From: JAAZNO01 sp964508025
Lineage (GTDB): Bacteria > Chloroflexota > Anaerolineae > B4-G1 > SLSP01
Direction of reading: 5' to 3'
Length of the DNA: 64,000 nt
NCBI GenBank assembly: GCA_964508025.1
Contig: CAZDSF010000009.1
Location: 18,514 to 82,513 of the forward strand
Of the stretch, positions 7,945 to 17,428 are shown piece by piece; positions within the stretch are counted from its first letter, which is position 1; each line of letters starts with the position of its first letter. A program made the translations under genes and the position numbers. The notes beneath the pieces were generated by a model that ran no database searches, was not told the origin of the DNA, and saw only the letters and a program-made list of their open reading frames with translations.

Positions 7945-9330
7945 TCATGCGCGAAAACGCGCGGCGATCTCCTCATCCAGACCCTCGCGCATACACGCCA
8001 GCGGCACGCGCTCGATGATGGGGCGGAAGAAACCCTGCACCAGCAGTTGCTCGGCGTCATAACGCGCAATGCCCCGCGCCTGGAGATAGAAGAGCTGCTC
8101 CTCATCCAAGCGGGAGACGGTGGCCCCGTGACTGCACCGCACATCATTCGCGGCGATCTCCAATCCCGGAATGGCATGGGCGCGCGCTTTGCCCAGGAGC
8201 AGATTGTGGTTCGCCTGATAACCTTGCGTTCCCTGCGCGCCCGGATCCACGCGGATCATGCCGTAGAAGACGGTTTTCGCCTGATCCCGCAGCACGTTGC
8301 GGAACAGCAAATCGCTGTATGTGTCGGGCGCTTGATGCGCCTGATACGTACTCTGGTCAATGAGCTGCTCACCCGTGGCAAACGTAAGCCCCTGCATCAG
8401 GCCGCGCGCCCCAGGCGCCAGCAGGTCAGTACGGAGGAAGTCCTTGGTCATCTGCCCGCCCAACGCGGCATTGACCCACAGCAGATTGGCGTTCCGCGCC
8501 ACGCGCGCGTTCTGCACGCTCACGCTGTAGCGCTGCTCGCCCCAGTGCTGGAGGCTCACATAGCGCACCCACGCGCCTTCCTCGGCGTAGATCTCCACTA
8601 CCTCGGCGTTGAGCTCCGGCAAGAATTCCCGCGAGCGGCGATCCTGAATCAGCGTGAGCCGCGCCCCCTTCTCCACCACAATCAGCGTGTGATGCAGACC
8701 TGTGCTGCCCTGGTCATCGTAGCCCACCATCGCCTGGAGTGGACGCAACGCCCGCGCGCCCGCCGGCACATAGACGAATGTGCCGCCGTGCCAGAGCGCT
8801 GCATTGAGCGCTGTGAATTTGTTGAAATCAGGACGCGCCGTTGCGCCCTGCATCCAATAGCGGCGGATGAGATCGCCGTGCGTGCGCAGCGCCGCGTGGA
8901 GGTCACTCAGCACGATGCCCTGTTTCGCCGCGTGCGCTTCGAGGTCCTGATACGCTGCCGCGCCGTTCTGATGCACCACAATGCCCGAAACCTGCGTCTG
9001 CGGCGCCAGAGGCGAAAGCCAGCACGCCGGCAAGGCGCGCAACGCCTGCACCGGATTGGGCGCAATCGCCAGGCGCCGTTCCGCCAGGGGATAGCGCGCC
9101 AGCGGCAAGCGCCGCCACGCTTCCTCTTTGGCGTGGGGCCAATCGAGCCGTTCGTACAGCGCCCACGCTTCGCGCCGCGCCTGGCGCATCCACGCCGGCT
9201 CATCGTAGTAGTCGCTCAATGCCGCCACTGCCGCCGCGTTGACGTCGAGCGTCAGCATGTCGCCCTTCGCCGCGCCGCCGTTGCCCATACTCGCGTTGAC
9301 CTGTTGATTCGCTGAACCACTCATGCTCAC
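7945..9330 (-). CDS. sufD: Fe-S cluster assembly protein SufD
   Basis: A 461-aa SufB/SufD-family protein of the SufBCD scaffold complex that builds Fe-S clusters in the cytosol. Diagnostic stretches include 'FVYVPAGARALRPLQAM', 'QNGAAAYQDL' and the C-terminal 'RCSHGATVSRLDEEQLFYL' with the conserved His of the SufB-SufD interface. It follows sufB; a GTG at 9330 overlaps the sufB TGA, and an ATG two codons later (9324) is an equally plausible start behind GGTGGGG. The order sufC-sufB-sufD on one strand with overlaps indicates one operon. The long open frame on the opposite strand (7744-9315) is a shadow of this gene. Confidence 0.93.
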   Translation of the reverse strand: MSMSGSANQQVNASMGNGGAAKGDMLTLDVNAAAVAALSDYYDEPAWMRQARREAWALYERLDWPHAKEEAWRRLPLARYPLAERRLAIAPNPVQALRALPACWLSPLAPQTQVSGIVVHQNGAAAYQDLEAHAAKQGIVLSDLHAALRTHGDLIRRYWMQGATARPDFNKFTALNAALWHGGTFVYVPAGARALRPLQAMVGYDDQGSTGLHHTLIVVEKGARLTLIQDRRSREFLPELNAEVVEIYAEEGAWVRYVSLQHWGEQRYSVSVQNARVARNANLLWVNAALGGQMTKDFLRTDLLAPGARGLMQGLTFATGEQLIDQSTYQAHQAPDTYSDLLFRNVLRDQAKTVFYGMIRVDPGAQGTQGYQANHNLLLGKARAHAIPGLEIAANDVRCSHGATVSRLDEEQLFYLQARGIARYDAEQLLVQGFFRPIIERVPLACMREGLDEEIAARFRA

Positions 9331-11750
9331 CCCACCGATCCTTCCATTTGCAGCGCAATGAGCCGGTTCAACTCCACGGCATACTCCATCGGCAGCTCCT
9401 TCACAAACGGCTCCAGGAAGCCGTTGACGATCATCGCCGAAGCCTCTTTCTCGCTCAGACCGCGACTCATCAGGTAAAAGAGCTGGTCCTCGCTGATCTT
9501 GCTCACCGTGGCTTCATGCTCGATCTGCGCCTCATCCTCGCCCACGTCAATGTAGGGATAGGTATCGGAGCGCGATTCGGGATCAAGCAGCAGCGCATCA
9601 CAGGCCACCTTCGATTGCGCGCCCACCGCGCCAGGAATCACACGCACCAGCCCCCGGAAACCGGAACGTCCCAACCCTTTGCTGATGGATTTAGACGTGA
9701 TAAGCGAGGTGGTGTGCGGCGCTAGGTGGATGGCCTTGGCGCCGGCATCGTAGTGCTGTCCATCGCCGGCGAAGGCGATAGAAAGCACCTCACCCCGCGC
9801 CCGCGGCCCGCGCAGCACCACTGCTGGGTACTTCATGGTGATGCCGCTGTTATGTACGATCAGTCCATTAGCCACAAAGTTGTGTACACCAGCGATTTCC
9901 AAATCCCATGTATCTTCGACGCCGCACGCTTCAATCGCTGTCACCCGTCGAAAATAAACAGGGTGCTCAGATTGATGTTCGCCAAAGTAGAGAAAATAAT
10001 GCGTGTATTCTTTCTCTTCCACACCTAAAGGCTTTTTCTCACGCCTTGTCCAACGGCTGATTTTGCGGGCATCAAGGCCACAAGACAATGCTAGTTTCTT
10101 TACTTCTTCAAGCAACTCTCGGTTGGCACTGGTGATAGAGACATTTTTGTGATTCTTCCGCCGATGACCATCAGCGTCTATGTAACCTTCGATGAATGCA
10201 AGACGCTGTAACTTGGGCAAGGTAAAAATCCAATTGGGGACGTGCTTTTCGGTTGCGGCGCCTTTCAAACCCAGATACAAAAGCCAGTCACACAATTGCA
10301 CCGAATTGATGCGGATTACACTCCCACGAATTGTGTAATCAACGCCAAATAGATCGGTCAACACCTTCAATAACTTCGAATGCACCTTATCTGTTGGAGG
10401 CACAGCAAAATATACACGACCGGCATCCATGTAGCCGTCACCAATATAGACGCCAAGCAACCAGAGTAAGTCATCGGAACTGACAGCAGGCAATTTTACC
10501 TTTTTGCCGCCCCGCTCGGGAACGAACTCAAAATGTTTTTCTAAACCATCATCGGGAACAGCACCAGAAACCGCTATCCAATCGTTGACTTGCAACTGAT
10601 CCAAACGTTTCCAGGTCATAGCAGAAGTATTGCGTTGCGGAGACAACGTCAGGAAGGGGTGATTAGCCGTGGCGCGAATCTCACGCTGGTTCTCCGTCCG
10701 CAAGCAGAAAATCGGCTGCGGGCCGTTGTACTTCTTCGCCGTGACAGGGTAACGTCCCCATTGCAATTCAGCATCGAGAGCATAGACCAATTCGCCGGGT
10801 TCAACTTCGGAAATCGGCTTAACGCCGCCCGCCAGCATCACTGCTGTATCTCCGGTCAAACAACCCAGATTTCCGTCAACCCAGGCCATGGAGCCATCTT
10901 CCTCCACCACGGCGCGCTGGGTGACGAGGTTGTAGACGTTGCGCGACCAGTTCTGGATGGTGGTGTAGCGCGCATGCGCGCCCTTCTTCACGAGGATTTC
11001 GATGACGCCGGTATGCAGCGCCCACGTGCTATATTGCGGCGCAGTGCAACCCTCGATGTAATGCACATTGCTGCCTTCATCGGCAATAATAATGGTGCGT
11101 TCGAACTGCCCCAGGCTTTGCGCGTTGATGCGGAAGTACGCCTGCAAGGGGATTTCCACATCCACGCCCTTGGGCACGTAGACGAAGCTGCCGCCCGACC
11201 AGAAAGCGCTGTTGAGTGCGGCGAATTTGTTATCACCGACGGGCACCACCGTGCTGATGTGCTTCCGCACCAGGTCGCCATACTCCCGCACCGCCGTATC
11301 CATGTCCACGAAGATGATGCCGTGCCGTTCCCACTCCTCTTTGAGCGAACTGTACACGGATTCCGAATCCATCTGCGTTTCCACGCCCGCCAGGAAGCGG
11401 CGCTCGGCTTCGGGAATGCCCAAGCGCTCGAAGGTGTCTTTGATGGCGTCGGGGACTTCCTCCCAACTGCGCGCCTTGCGCTCTGTGGAACGCATGAAAT
11501 AGTAGAACTCTTCAAAATCCAGCAAGCCCAAATCCACGCCCCAGGTAGGCATGGGCATTTTCATGAAGGTATCCAGCGCCTTGAGGCGGAAATCCAACAT
11601 CCACTGCGGCTCGCCCTTGACCGCCGAGATCTCCCGCACGATGTCCTCGCCCAAGCCGCGCCGGGTCTGATAGGCGTAATCAATCTCAGTGGCGAAATCC
11701 TCCTGAGCCTGATCTTTGAACTGCCGCAGATCTTCGTACTCGTTCGCCAT
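9327..11750 (-). CDS. sufB: Fe-S cluster assembly protein SufB with in-frame intein
   Basis: An 807-aa precursor. Residues 1-296 and 635-807 together form a normal 469-aa SufB ('SAFWSGGSFVYVPKGVDVEI', 'WVDGNLG|SGITMKYP', 'IEHEATVSKISEDQLFYLMS'), the scaffold subunit that works with SufC ATPase and SufD. Residues 297-634 are an intein annotated separately. The intein interrupts the conserved GNLG-S site next to the SufB core, so active SufB requires protein splicing. The gene starts 3 bases after the sufC stop and its stop overlaps the sufD start, consistent with a tightly coupled operon. The transcript comes from the promoter at 12592-12619. Confidence 0.95.
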   Translation of the reverse strand: MANEYEDLRQFKDQAQEDFATEIDYAYQTRRGLGEDIVREISAVKGEPQWMLDFRLKALDTFMKMPMPTWGVDLGLLDFEEFYYFMRSTERKARSWEEVPDAIKDTFERLGIPEAERRFLAGVETQMDSESVYSSLKEEWERHGIIFVDMDTAVREYGDLVRKHISTVVPVGDNKFAALNSAFWSGGSFVYVPKGVDVEIPLQAYFRINAQSLGQFERTIIIADEGSNVHYIEGCTAPQYSTWALHTGVIEILVKKGAHARYTTIQNWSRNVYNLVTQRAVVEEDGSMAWVDGNLGCLTGDTAVMLAGGVKPISEVEPGELVYALDAELQWGRYPVTAKKYNGPQPIFCLRTENQREIRATANHPFLTLSPQRNTSAMTWKRLDQLQVNDWIAVSGAVPDDGLEKHFEFVPERGGKKVKLPAVSSDDLLWLLGVYIGDGYMDAGRVYFAVPPTDKVHSKLLKVLTDLFGVDYTIRGSVIRINSVQLCDWLLYLGLKGAATEKHVPNWIFTLPKLQRLAFIEGYIDADGHRRKNHKNVSITSANRELLEEVKKLALSCGLDARKISRWTRREKKPLGVEEKEYTHYFLYFGEHQSEHPVYFRRVTAIEACGVEDTWDLEIAGVHNFVANGLIVHNSGITMKYPAVVLRGPRARGEVLSIAFAGDGQHYDAGAKAIHLAPHTTSLITSKSISKGLGRSGFRGLVRVIPGAVGAQSKVACDALLLDPESRSDTYPYIDVGEDEAQIEHEATVSKISEDQLFYLMSRGLSEKEASAMIVNGFLEPFVKELPMEYAVELNRLIALQMEGSVG
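9849..10862 (-). mobile_element. SufB intein with LAGLIDADG homing endonuclease
   Basis: A 338-residue intein, SufB residues 297-634. Splice signals are complete: Cys1 in 'CLTGDT' (block A), 'ATANHPFLTLS' with the block B His, and the C-terminal 'VANGLIVHN' ending His-Asn, with Ser as the +1 extein residue. Two LAGLIDADG motifs of the dodecapeptide type are present, 'LLGVYIGDGYM' and 'FIEGYIDADGH', each with its acidic residue, so the endonuclease looks intact. The DNA is visibly richer in A/T than the flanking suf sequence, which suits a horizontally moved element. Inteins in SufB are known in mycobacteria and others. Confidence 0.96.
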
Positions 11751-11753
11751 CGC

Positions 11754-12551
11754 TCAGACTCCCAATTCCGCCTGCACCCAGTCGTAACCCTGCGCTTCCA
11801 GCTTCTCCACCAGCTCTGGCCCGGCGGAATGCACCACCCGCCCGTCATAGAAGATATGGACGTGCTCCGGGTGAATGTAGTTGAGCAGGCGTTGATAGTG
11901 CGTGATGACCAGCAGCCCCATCCCCAGCTCCGCCTGCAAGCGATTGACGCCCTCGGAAACGATGCGCAGCGCGTCAATATCCAGACCGGAATCCGTCTCA
12001 TCGAGGACCGCGATGCGAGGCTTGAGCAGCGCCATCTGCAAAATCTCGGCGCGCTTCTTCTCACCGCCAGAGAAGCCTTCGTTGAGGTAACGGTTGAGGA
12101 ACCCCGGATCCATTTTGAGCTTGGCAAGCTCCGCGTTGACTTCCTGGCGGAACTCGCGGGCGGGAATCAAATGCGCGTGGAGGCGCTGATCGCCGCTGCG
12201 CCGGGCGGCGTCGCCGTAGCCGCGCACCGCGCTCGCCGCCGCGCGGAGGAAAGTGTACAGCGTCACGCCAGGCACCGCCACGGGATACTGCATCGCCAGG
12301 AACAGGCCACGCCGGGCGCGCTCATCAGAGGCGAGCGGCAGCAGACTTTCGCCGTTGAGCAGAATATCTCCGCCGACGACCTCGTACTTGGGATGGCCCA
12401 TCAGCGTATACGAAAGCGTGCTCTTCCCGGAGCCGTTCGGTCCCATCAGCGCGTGCGTCTCGCCGGGGCGCACCGTCAGCGTCACCCCCTTGAGGATCTC
12501 TTTCCCCTCAACGCGCACACGCAAATCTCGAATCTCCAATGTCTGCTCCAT
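11754..12551 (-). CDS. sufC: Fe-S assembly ATPase SufC
   Basis: A 265-aa ABC-type ATPase that powers the SufBCD complex. Walker A is 'GPNGSGKST', the ABC signature is 'FSGGEKKR', Walker B ends 'IAVLDETDSGLD' and the H-loop is 'ITHYQRLL', all typical of SufC. The ATG at 12551 is chosen over upstream codons because it follows GGAGGT at a 4-base spacing and matches the family start 'LEIRDLRV'. It is the first gene of the sufC-sufB-sufD operon. It lies 3 bases before sufB, so expression is likely coupled. Confidence 0.95.
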   Translation of the reverse strand: MEQTLEIRDLRVRVEGKEILKGVTLTVRPGETHALMGPNGSGKSTLSYTLMGHPKYEVVGGDILLNGESLLPLASDERARRGLFLAMQYPVAVPGVTLYTFLRAAASAVRGYGDAARRSGDQRLHAHLIPAREFRQEVNAELAKLKMDPGFLNRYLNEGFSGGEKKRAEILQMALLKPRIAVLDETDSGLDIDALRIVSEGVNRLQAELGMGLLVITHYQRLLNYIHPEHVHIFYDGRVVHSAGPELVEKLEAQGYDWVQAELGV

Positions 12552-12591
12552 CCGCACCTCCACCATCATAGCTGCCTGCCGGCGCAAATCC

Positions 12592-12619
12592 AGTATAGCC
12601 CAATGCCCCTTTTTGTCAA
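12592..12619 (-). promoter_or_regulatory. promoter of sufCBD
   Basis: On the minus strand a perfect -35 TTGACA (12614-12619) and a -10 TATACT (12592-12597) are separated by 16 bases, about 40 bases upstream of the sufC ATG. No IscR- or SufR-like operator was recognised. Confidence 0.75.
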
Positions 12620-12640
12620 GATTCTTCTTTTTAATTCAAC

Positions 12641-12673
12641 AAAAAACTGCTGGCGGAGAGGTCCCACCAGCAG
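12641..12673 (-). terminator. intrinsic terminator after the DICT-domain gene
   Basis: An inverted repeat CTGCTGG(Y)GG with a short loop is followed on the minus strand by six Ts. It separates the DICT gene from the suf promoter. Confidence 0.75.
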
Positions 12674-12741
12674 CAAACGCATCAACAGCGCGCCTCAGAC
12701 CGGGTAAGTTGAGGGGGACAGCTATCGCGCCGAAGCGCTGC

Positions 12742-13317
12742 TCACTCTAACAATTCAGGCAGGGTCGGTTCGGGAACTTTGTCTGGAAAGAGCTTGTGCA
12801 GAACAACGAGGACCTTGTAAGTCAGATTTGAGTCGAAGGTGAAGAAGCCTTCATACATGCGCGGCTCTTCCTTAAGGCGTTCTAAAGGCGTAATCTCTTC
12901 AGCCAGCAGGGTCATGTGGATGCCGGGCCCATAGCCAATCACGAACCAGTAATGTTCGAGCGGCGTGCTGCTCGTATCTACGGCGGTGGTGCGGACAAAG
13001 TTGGGCAAAGGGGCGTCGGCAACGCCGTACAACCACAAGCCGACGGAAGCTTGAGCAACTCGAAAGTAGCGATTCTGTTGATCCGCTACGCGAGAGAAAT
13101 ACTGGAACGAAACGTGGGTTTCCGAAACGCCAGGGCTGGAAATAATCAAGTCCTCGATCATGTGGCTGATTTCGACCATGCCATGCACGGTGAAGATGTA
13201 GCGAAAGTTGACCCGGTGGAGATCTTCGCGGGTGACGGCTTTCAGAAACGCTTCCGTGCGCGGCGGAAAGAGCGGCATGAGTTTGCTGAAGAAATTGCCC
13301 AGGATGTCTGTTGACAT
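12742..13317 (-). CDS. stand-alone DICT-like sensory domain protein
   Basis: A 191-aa soluble protein starting at the ATG at 13317, which follows a GGGGGA site; the open frame upstream has no support. The sequence matches the DICT sensor domain in outline: 'SETHVSFQYFSRV', an aromatic Gly strand 'LWLYGVAD', 'LEHYWFVIGYGP' and 'MYEGFFTFDSNLTYKV' in family order. DICT domains are usually fused to cyclases, GGDEF or kinases and are thought to sense ligands or light-linked signals. Here no output domain is attached. It is a single-gene transcript bounded by a strong promoter (13409-13437) and a terminator. The call rests on remembered family pattern and needs a profile search. Confidence 0.55.
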   Translation of the reverse strand: MSTDILGNFFSKLMPLFPPRTEAFLKAVTREDLHRVNFRYIFTVHGMVEISHMIEDLIISSPGVSETHVSFQYFSRVADQQNRYFRVAQASVGLWLYGVADAPLPNFVRTTAVDTSSTPLEHYWFVIGYGPGIHMTLLAEEITPLERLKEEPRMYEGFFTFDSNLTYKVLVVLHKLFPDKVPEPTLPELLE

Positions 13318-13408
13318 AGTAGCGTCCCCCAGTCTTGTGATTTTTCGGTTCTCCAGCCTTCGAGCGAAACAGCCTGCATTGGGCAGCCTGATCCGGCGCA
13401 GCGCACAT

Positions 13409-13437
13409 ATCATAGCACGGCAAAAATAGGCTGTCAA
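13409..13437 (-). promoter_or_regulatory. promoter of the DICT-domain gene
   Basis: TTGACA (13432-13437) and TATGAT (13409-13414) on the minus strand with a 17-base spacer. The implied leader is about 85 bases long. Confidence 0.75.
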
Positions 13438-13501
13438 GTGTATCTCAGGCCGGGCCGGGGGCGGTATCGCCGCTGACTGCGCAGTGTGCGGCGGAGTTCG
13501 C

Positions 13502-13529
13502 TTGCCCAGAGCCGAAACGCGGGTAAACT
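13502..13529 (+). promoter_or_regulatory. possible promoter of dnaE
   Basis: TTGCCC (13502-13507) and TAAACT (13524-13529) with a 16-base spacer, about 40 bases before the dnaE ATG. The match is weaker than for other promoters in the window. Confidence 0.35.
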
Positions 13530-13568
13530 AGAAGTTACCACTCACTGGAAAAACCGGCGGAGCCAGAC

Positions 13569-16500
13569 ATGCCTGATTTCGTCCACTTACATACACACAC
13601 GGAATATTCTCTGCTCGATGGGCTGAGCAGTCCCAAAGCGCTGGCGGCGCGCGCCGCCGAGCTCGGCATGAGCGCCCTCGCCATCACCGATCATGGCGTG
13701 ATGTATGGCGTGGTAGATTTCTACAAAGCGTGCAAAGCTGCCGGCATCAAGCCCATCATCGGCATGGAAGCCTACATTGCGCCGGACTCCCGCTTCAGCC
13801 GCGACCGCAACGATGGCAAAGCCTACCACCTCATCCTGCTGGCGCAGAATCAACAGGGCTATCGCAATCTGCTCTCCCTGGCGAGCCTCGCGCAGCTAGA
13901 AGGCTTCTACTACAAGCCGCGTATTGACAAAGAGGCGCTGCTGCAATACGGCGAAGGACTGATCGTGCTGAGCGCCTGCCTGCAAGGCGAGATTCCGCAG
14001 CTGCTGCTCACCGGACAAGCGGCGCAAGCCCGCGAAGTTGCGCGCTGGTACCAGGAACACTTCCCCGGGCGCTTCTACCTGGAACTCCAGAGCCACGCCA
14101 TCCCCGAACAGGAGCGCGCCAACGCCCAGCTCATCGCCCTGGCGCGCGAGCTGGCGCTGCCGCTCGTTGCCACCAACGACATCCACTACGCCCGCGAGGA
14201 TCAATTCGAGGCGCACGACGTGCTGCTCTGCATCGGCACGGGCAAACTCGTTGCCGAGGCGAACCGGATGCGCATGAGCGATAATTCCTATTTCATGCGT
14301 TCCCCGCAGGAGATGGCGCAGCTCTACGCCCACGTCCCGGAGGCGCTGGAGAACACCGTCCGCATCGCGGAACAATGTGATGTGGAAATCGCCTTCGCCC
14401 CGCCCTACCACCTGCCCCAGTTCCCTGTACCCGCAGGCTTCGCCGATTCGCAAGCCTACCTGCGCCACCTGTGCGCTCAGGGCATGGTGCGCCGCTACGG
14501 CAAAGACGCTACGCGCCCGGAATACGTCGAGCGGCTGGAGTATGAGCTAGACATCATCCATCGCATGGGCTTCGACGACTATTTCCTTATCGTCTGGGAT
14601 CTGTGCCGGGCGGCAGAACAGCGCGATATCTGGTGGAACGTGCGCGGCTCAGGCGCCGGCTCGGTAGTCGCCTACACCCTGGAGATCACCAACGTCGAGC
14701 CGTTCAAGAACCGCCTCTTCTTCGAGCGCTTCCTCAATCCCGACCGCATCTCCATGCCGGATATTGATCTCGACTACCCCGACGACCGCCGCGACGAGCT
14801 CATCGCCTATACCGCCGAACGCTACGGCAAGGATAAAGTCTGCGGCATCATCACCTTTGGGACGCTGGGCGCCCGCGCCGCCATCCGCGATGTGGGCCGC
14901 GCGCAGGGCATTCCGCTCGGCGAGGTGGATCAAGTCGCCCGGCTGGTGCCCAACGTGCCCGGCAAACCCGTCTCCATCGCCGAGGCGTTGGAAACGATCC
15001 CAGAGTTGAAGGCGCTCTACACCTCCACACCCTACCTGCGCAAACTGCTCGATACGGCGCAGCAGCTGGAAGGCGTCTCCCGACATGCCAGCACCCACGC
15101 GGCAGGCGTCCTCGTCTCGGATCGCCCGCTCACCGACTACCTGCCGCTCAACCGCCCCACCAAGAGCGACACCGAGGCTTACGCGCTCGACCGGGTCTCC
15201 CAATGGGCTATGGACATCGTGGACGCGATGGGGATGCTCAAAGTGGACTTCCTCGGCTTGCGGACACTCACGCACATGCGCAAGACCTGCGAGCTCATCT
15301 ACCAGGAACACGGGCGCAAACTCGACCTGAACACCATCCCCTACGAGCGCGCGCCCGATGACCCGGTCAAAGACGCCGATGTGAAGGCGCTCTACGACCT
15401 GCTCACCAGCGGCGAGACCACGGGCGTCTTCCAGGTAGAAGGCGCGGGGATGCGCCGCACGTTGCAGGAAATGCGCCCCTTCGAGTTCCAGCACATCATC
15501 GCCGCCATCGCACTCTACCGCCCCGGCCCGATGGAAAACATCCCCACCTACATCAAACGCCTGCACGGCGAGGAAGCCATCACCTACCGTCATCCCATCC
15601 TGGAAAAAATCCTCGATGACACGTTCTCTGTGCTCATCTACCAGGAACAGATCATGCAAATCGCGGTGGAGATGGCGGGCTACAAACCGGGGCAAGCCGA
15701 TGAAATCCGCAAAGCCGTTGCCAAGAAGAAGAAAGACCTGATGGAAAAGCACCAGCGGATGTTCCGCGCGGGCGCGCAAGCCAAGGGCATTCCCGCCGAA
15801 ATCGCCGACGCCGTCTGGGGCGACATCGAATTCTTCGCGCGCTACGGCTTCAACCGCGCGCACGCCACCGACTACGCCGTCATCACCGGGCAAACGGCTT
15901 ACCTCAAAGCGCATTATCCGCTGGAGTTTATGACCGCCCTGATGACGACCGAGCGCAACAATGTGGAAAAGCTCGGCTTCCTCATCGCCGACGCCCGGCG
16001 CACGGGACTCACCGTGCTGGGACCCAATCTCAACACCTCGGATGTCGAATTCATCATCGAGCATTTACCGGATGGGCAGCGCGCCATTCGCTGCGGCTTG
16101 AGCGCCATCAAGAACGTCGGCGAAGAAGCCGTGCGCTTGATCGTCGAGACGCGCAAGGCAGGCGGCGCGTTCAAGTCACTGGATGACCTGGCGGCGCGCG
16201 TGGATTTGCGCAAGCTCAACCGCCGCGCCCTCGAATGCCTCATCCAGGCGGGCGCGTTGGATGACTTCGGCCCGCGCGCCGCGCTGCTCACGCTCCTCGA
16301 TACCGTGATGAGCGCCAGCATCCGCACCCACGAAGCCAAAGAGGTGGGCCAATTCTCCCTCTTCGGCGATCTGCCCGGCATGAGCAGCGGCATCCAACTG
16401 CCCGCGCACTACCCGCCCATCTCCACACGCCAGATGTTGGAATGGGAAAAGGAGCTACTCGGCGTGTACCTCTCTGAGCATCCGCTGGAGCAACAAGAGC

Positions 16501-17348
16501 GCGAGTTCCTGGCGCAGAGCCTCACCAACACCACCCTCGATCGCCTGCCCGCCGAATCGCCGGGGCCACAGCTCACCTTGCTCGGCATGGTGCAGCGAAT
16601 TCGGCGCATCACCACCAAGAAGGGCGACATGATGGCCTTCGTCACGCTGGAAGGGCCGGGCGGCGTCGCCGAAGTCACCGTCTTCCCGCGCACCTACGAG
16701 CGCTGCCGCGAGCTGCTCACCGAAGGGCGCGTGCTCGTGGTCAGCGGCAAACTCGATGCGCGCCTAGACCGCGAGGATCATCCGCTGATGGCGGACTGGT
16801 TCAAATTGCCGCAGGATCTCCTGCGACCGGATGAAAGCGCCCTTCCGCCGCTGCCGGAGGATTATAACCCCTTCGCGCGTGAAGTTCCGCCGCCGTACAC
16901 CACGCCCGCGCCACCGCAGACAGCGCGACCACCGGCGCCAGGGCCGCGGCCCCAACCCTCGGCAACTGTCGAAACAGCCGTCGCGGCCCCCAGCGTTGCA
17001 TCACCGACCGCTCCAATCCACGCGCCCCGCGAGGCCCCCGTCTCGCTGCCGGCGCCGCCGGAGGAGCCGCCCGCGCCGCCCTCGACCCTGTGCATCACCT
17101 TGCATCGCACCAATAATCACCACGAAGACTACCGCGTCCTGCAACGGGTCTACCAGGTGGTACAGGCGCAAGAGGGCGCAGATCGCTTTATCATCTACCT
17201 GCAAAATGGCGAAACGACCAGGCCCAAACGCATCCAGCTCTCCTTCCCCAACGAGCATACCTGCATCACGCCCGCGCTATGTCGCCAGATAGAAGAGCTG
17301 GTTGGCCGCGCCAACGTGCGCATCCTGCTCGAAAACGCATTCGATTGA
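13569..17348 (+). CDS. dnaE: DNA polymerase III alpha subunit
   Basis: A 1259-aa replicative polymerase. The N-terminal PHP domain carries 'HLHTHTEYSLLDG' and 'ITDHGVMYG' with the metal-binding His/Asp residues of DnaE1. The palm motif 'MPDIDLDYPD' (about 397-406) supplies the catalytic aspartates; 'RHASTHAAG' and 'YQEQIMQIA' are typical fingers and thumb stretches. An OB-fold follows (about 1000-1065, 'LTLLGMVQRIRR'). It is longer than common 1150-aa DnaE because of a Pro/Ala-rich linker (about 1100-1175) and a C-terminal domain of about 85 residues. No intein is present. It is transcribed alone. Confidence 0.96.
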   Translation: MPDFVHLHTHTEYSLLDGLSSPKALAARAAELGMSALAITDHGVMYGVVDFYKACKAAGIKPIIGMEAYIAPDSRFSRDRNDGKAYHLILLAQNQQGYRNLLSLASLAQLEGFYYKPRIDKEALLQYGEGLIVLSACLQGEIPQLLLTGQAAQAREVARWYQEHFPGRFYLELQSHAIPEQERANAQLIALARELALPLVATNDIHYAREDQFEAHDVLLCIGTGKLVAEANRMRMSDNSYFMRSPQEMAQLYAHVPEALENTVRIAEQCDVEIAFAPPYHLPQFPVPAGFADSQAYLRHLCAQGMVRRYGKDATRPEYVERLEYELDIIHRMGFDDYFLIVWDLCRAAEQRDIWWNVRGSGAGSVVAYTLEITNVEPFKNRLFFERFLNPDRISMPDIDLDYPDDRRDELIAYTAERYGKDKVCGIITFGTLGARAAIRDVGRAQGIPLGEVDQVARLVPNVPGKPVSIAEALETIPELKALYTSTPYLRKLLDTAQQLEGVSRHASTHAAGVLVSDRPLTDYLPLNRPTKSDTEAYALDRVSQWAMDIVDAMGMLKVDFLGLRTLTHMRKTCELIYQEHGRKLDLNTIPYERAPDDPVKDADVKALYDLLTSGETTGVFQVEGAGMRRTLQEMRPFEFQHIIAAIALYRPGPMENIPTYIKRLHGEEAITYRHPILEKILDDTFSVLIYQEQIMQIAVEMAGYKPGQADEIRKAVAKKKKDLMEKHQRMFRAGAQAKGIPAEIADAVWGDIEFFARYGFNRAHATDYAVITGQTAYLKAHYPLEFMTALMTTERNNVEKLGFLIADARRTGLTVLGPNLNTSDVEFIIEHLPDGQRAIRCGLSAIKNVGEEAVRLIVETRKAGGAFKSLDDLAARVDLRKLNRRALECLIQAGALDDFGPRAALLTLLDTVMSASIRTHEAKEVGQFSLFGDLPGMSSGIQLPAHYPPISTRQMLEWEKELLGVYLSEHPLEQQEREFLAQSLTNTTLDRLPAESPGPQLTLLGMVQRIRRITTKKGDMMAFVTLEGPGGVAEVTVFPRTYERCRELLTEGRVLVVSGKLDARLDREDHPLMADWFKLPQDLLRPDESALPPLPEDYNPFAREVPPPYTTPAPPQTARPPAPGPRPQPSATVETAVAAPSVASPTAPIHAPREAPVSLPAPPEEPPAPPSTLCITLHRTNNHHEDYRVLQRVYQVVQAQEGADRFIIYLQNGETTRPKRIQLSFPNEHTCITPALCRQIEELVGRANVRILLENAFD

Positions 17349-17371
17349 CCCCGAACGCTTGAAGCAGCCCC

Positions 17372-17409
17372 AAAAAATCGTGCGCCGCGCTGGGTCAGCG
17401 CGGCGCACG
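17372..17409 (-). terminator. terminator between dnaE and the LysM gene
   Basis: A perfect 14-bp stem (17379-17392 with 17396-17409) and a 3-base loop. On the minus strand it is followed by a T run, which makes it a terminator for the LysM gene; the stem may also slow transcription leaving dnaE. Confidence 0.85.
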
Positions 17410-17428
17410 GTTCTGAATTAAAGCCAGT

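Noticed and set aside
7744..9315. 523-codon plus-strand open frame
   Set aside because: It is a shadow of sufD and starts inside the 1187-aa gene.
10590..12707. 705-codon plus-strand open frame
   Set aside because: It is the antisense shadow of sufB and sufC, with no ribosome binding site and an atypical composition.
16900..17100. Frameshift or fusion in the C-terminal part of dnaE
   Set aside because: The Pro/Ala-rich stretch stays in frame and is followed by an ordered C-terminal domain, so it reads as a natural linker.
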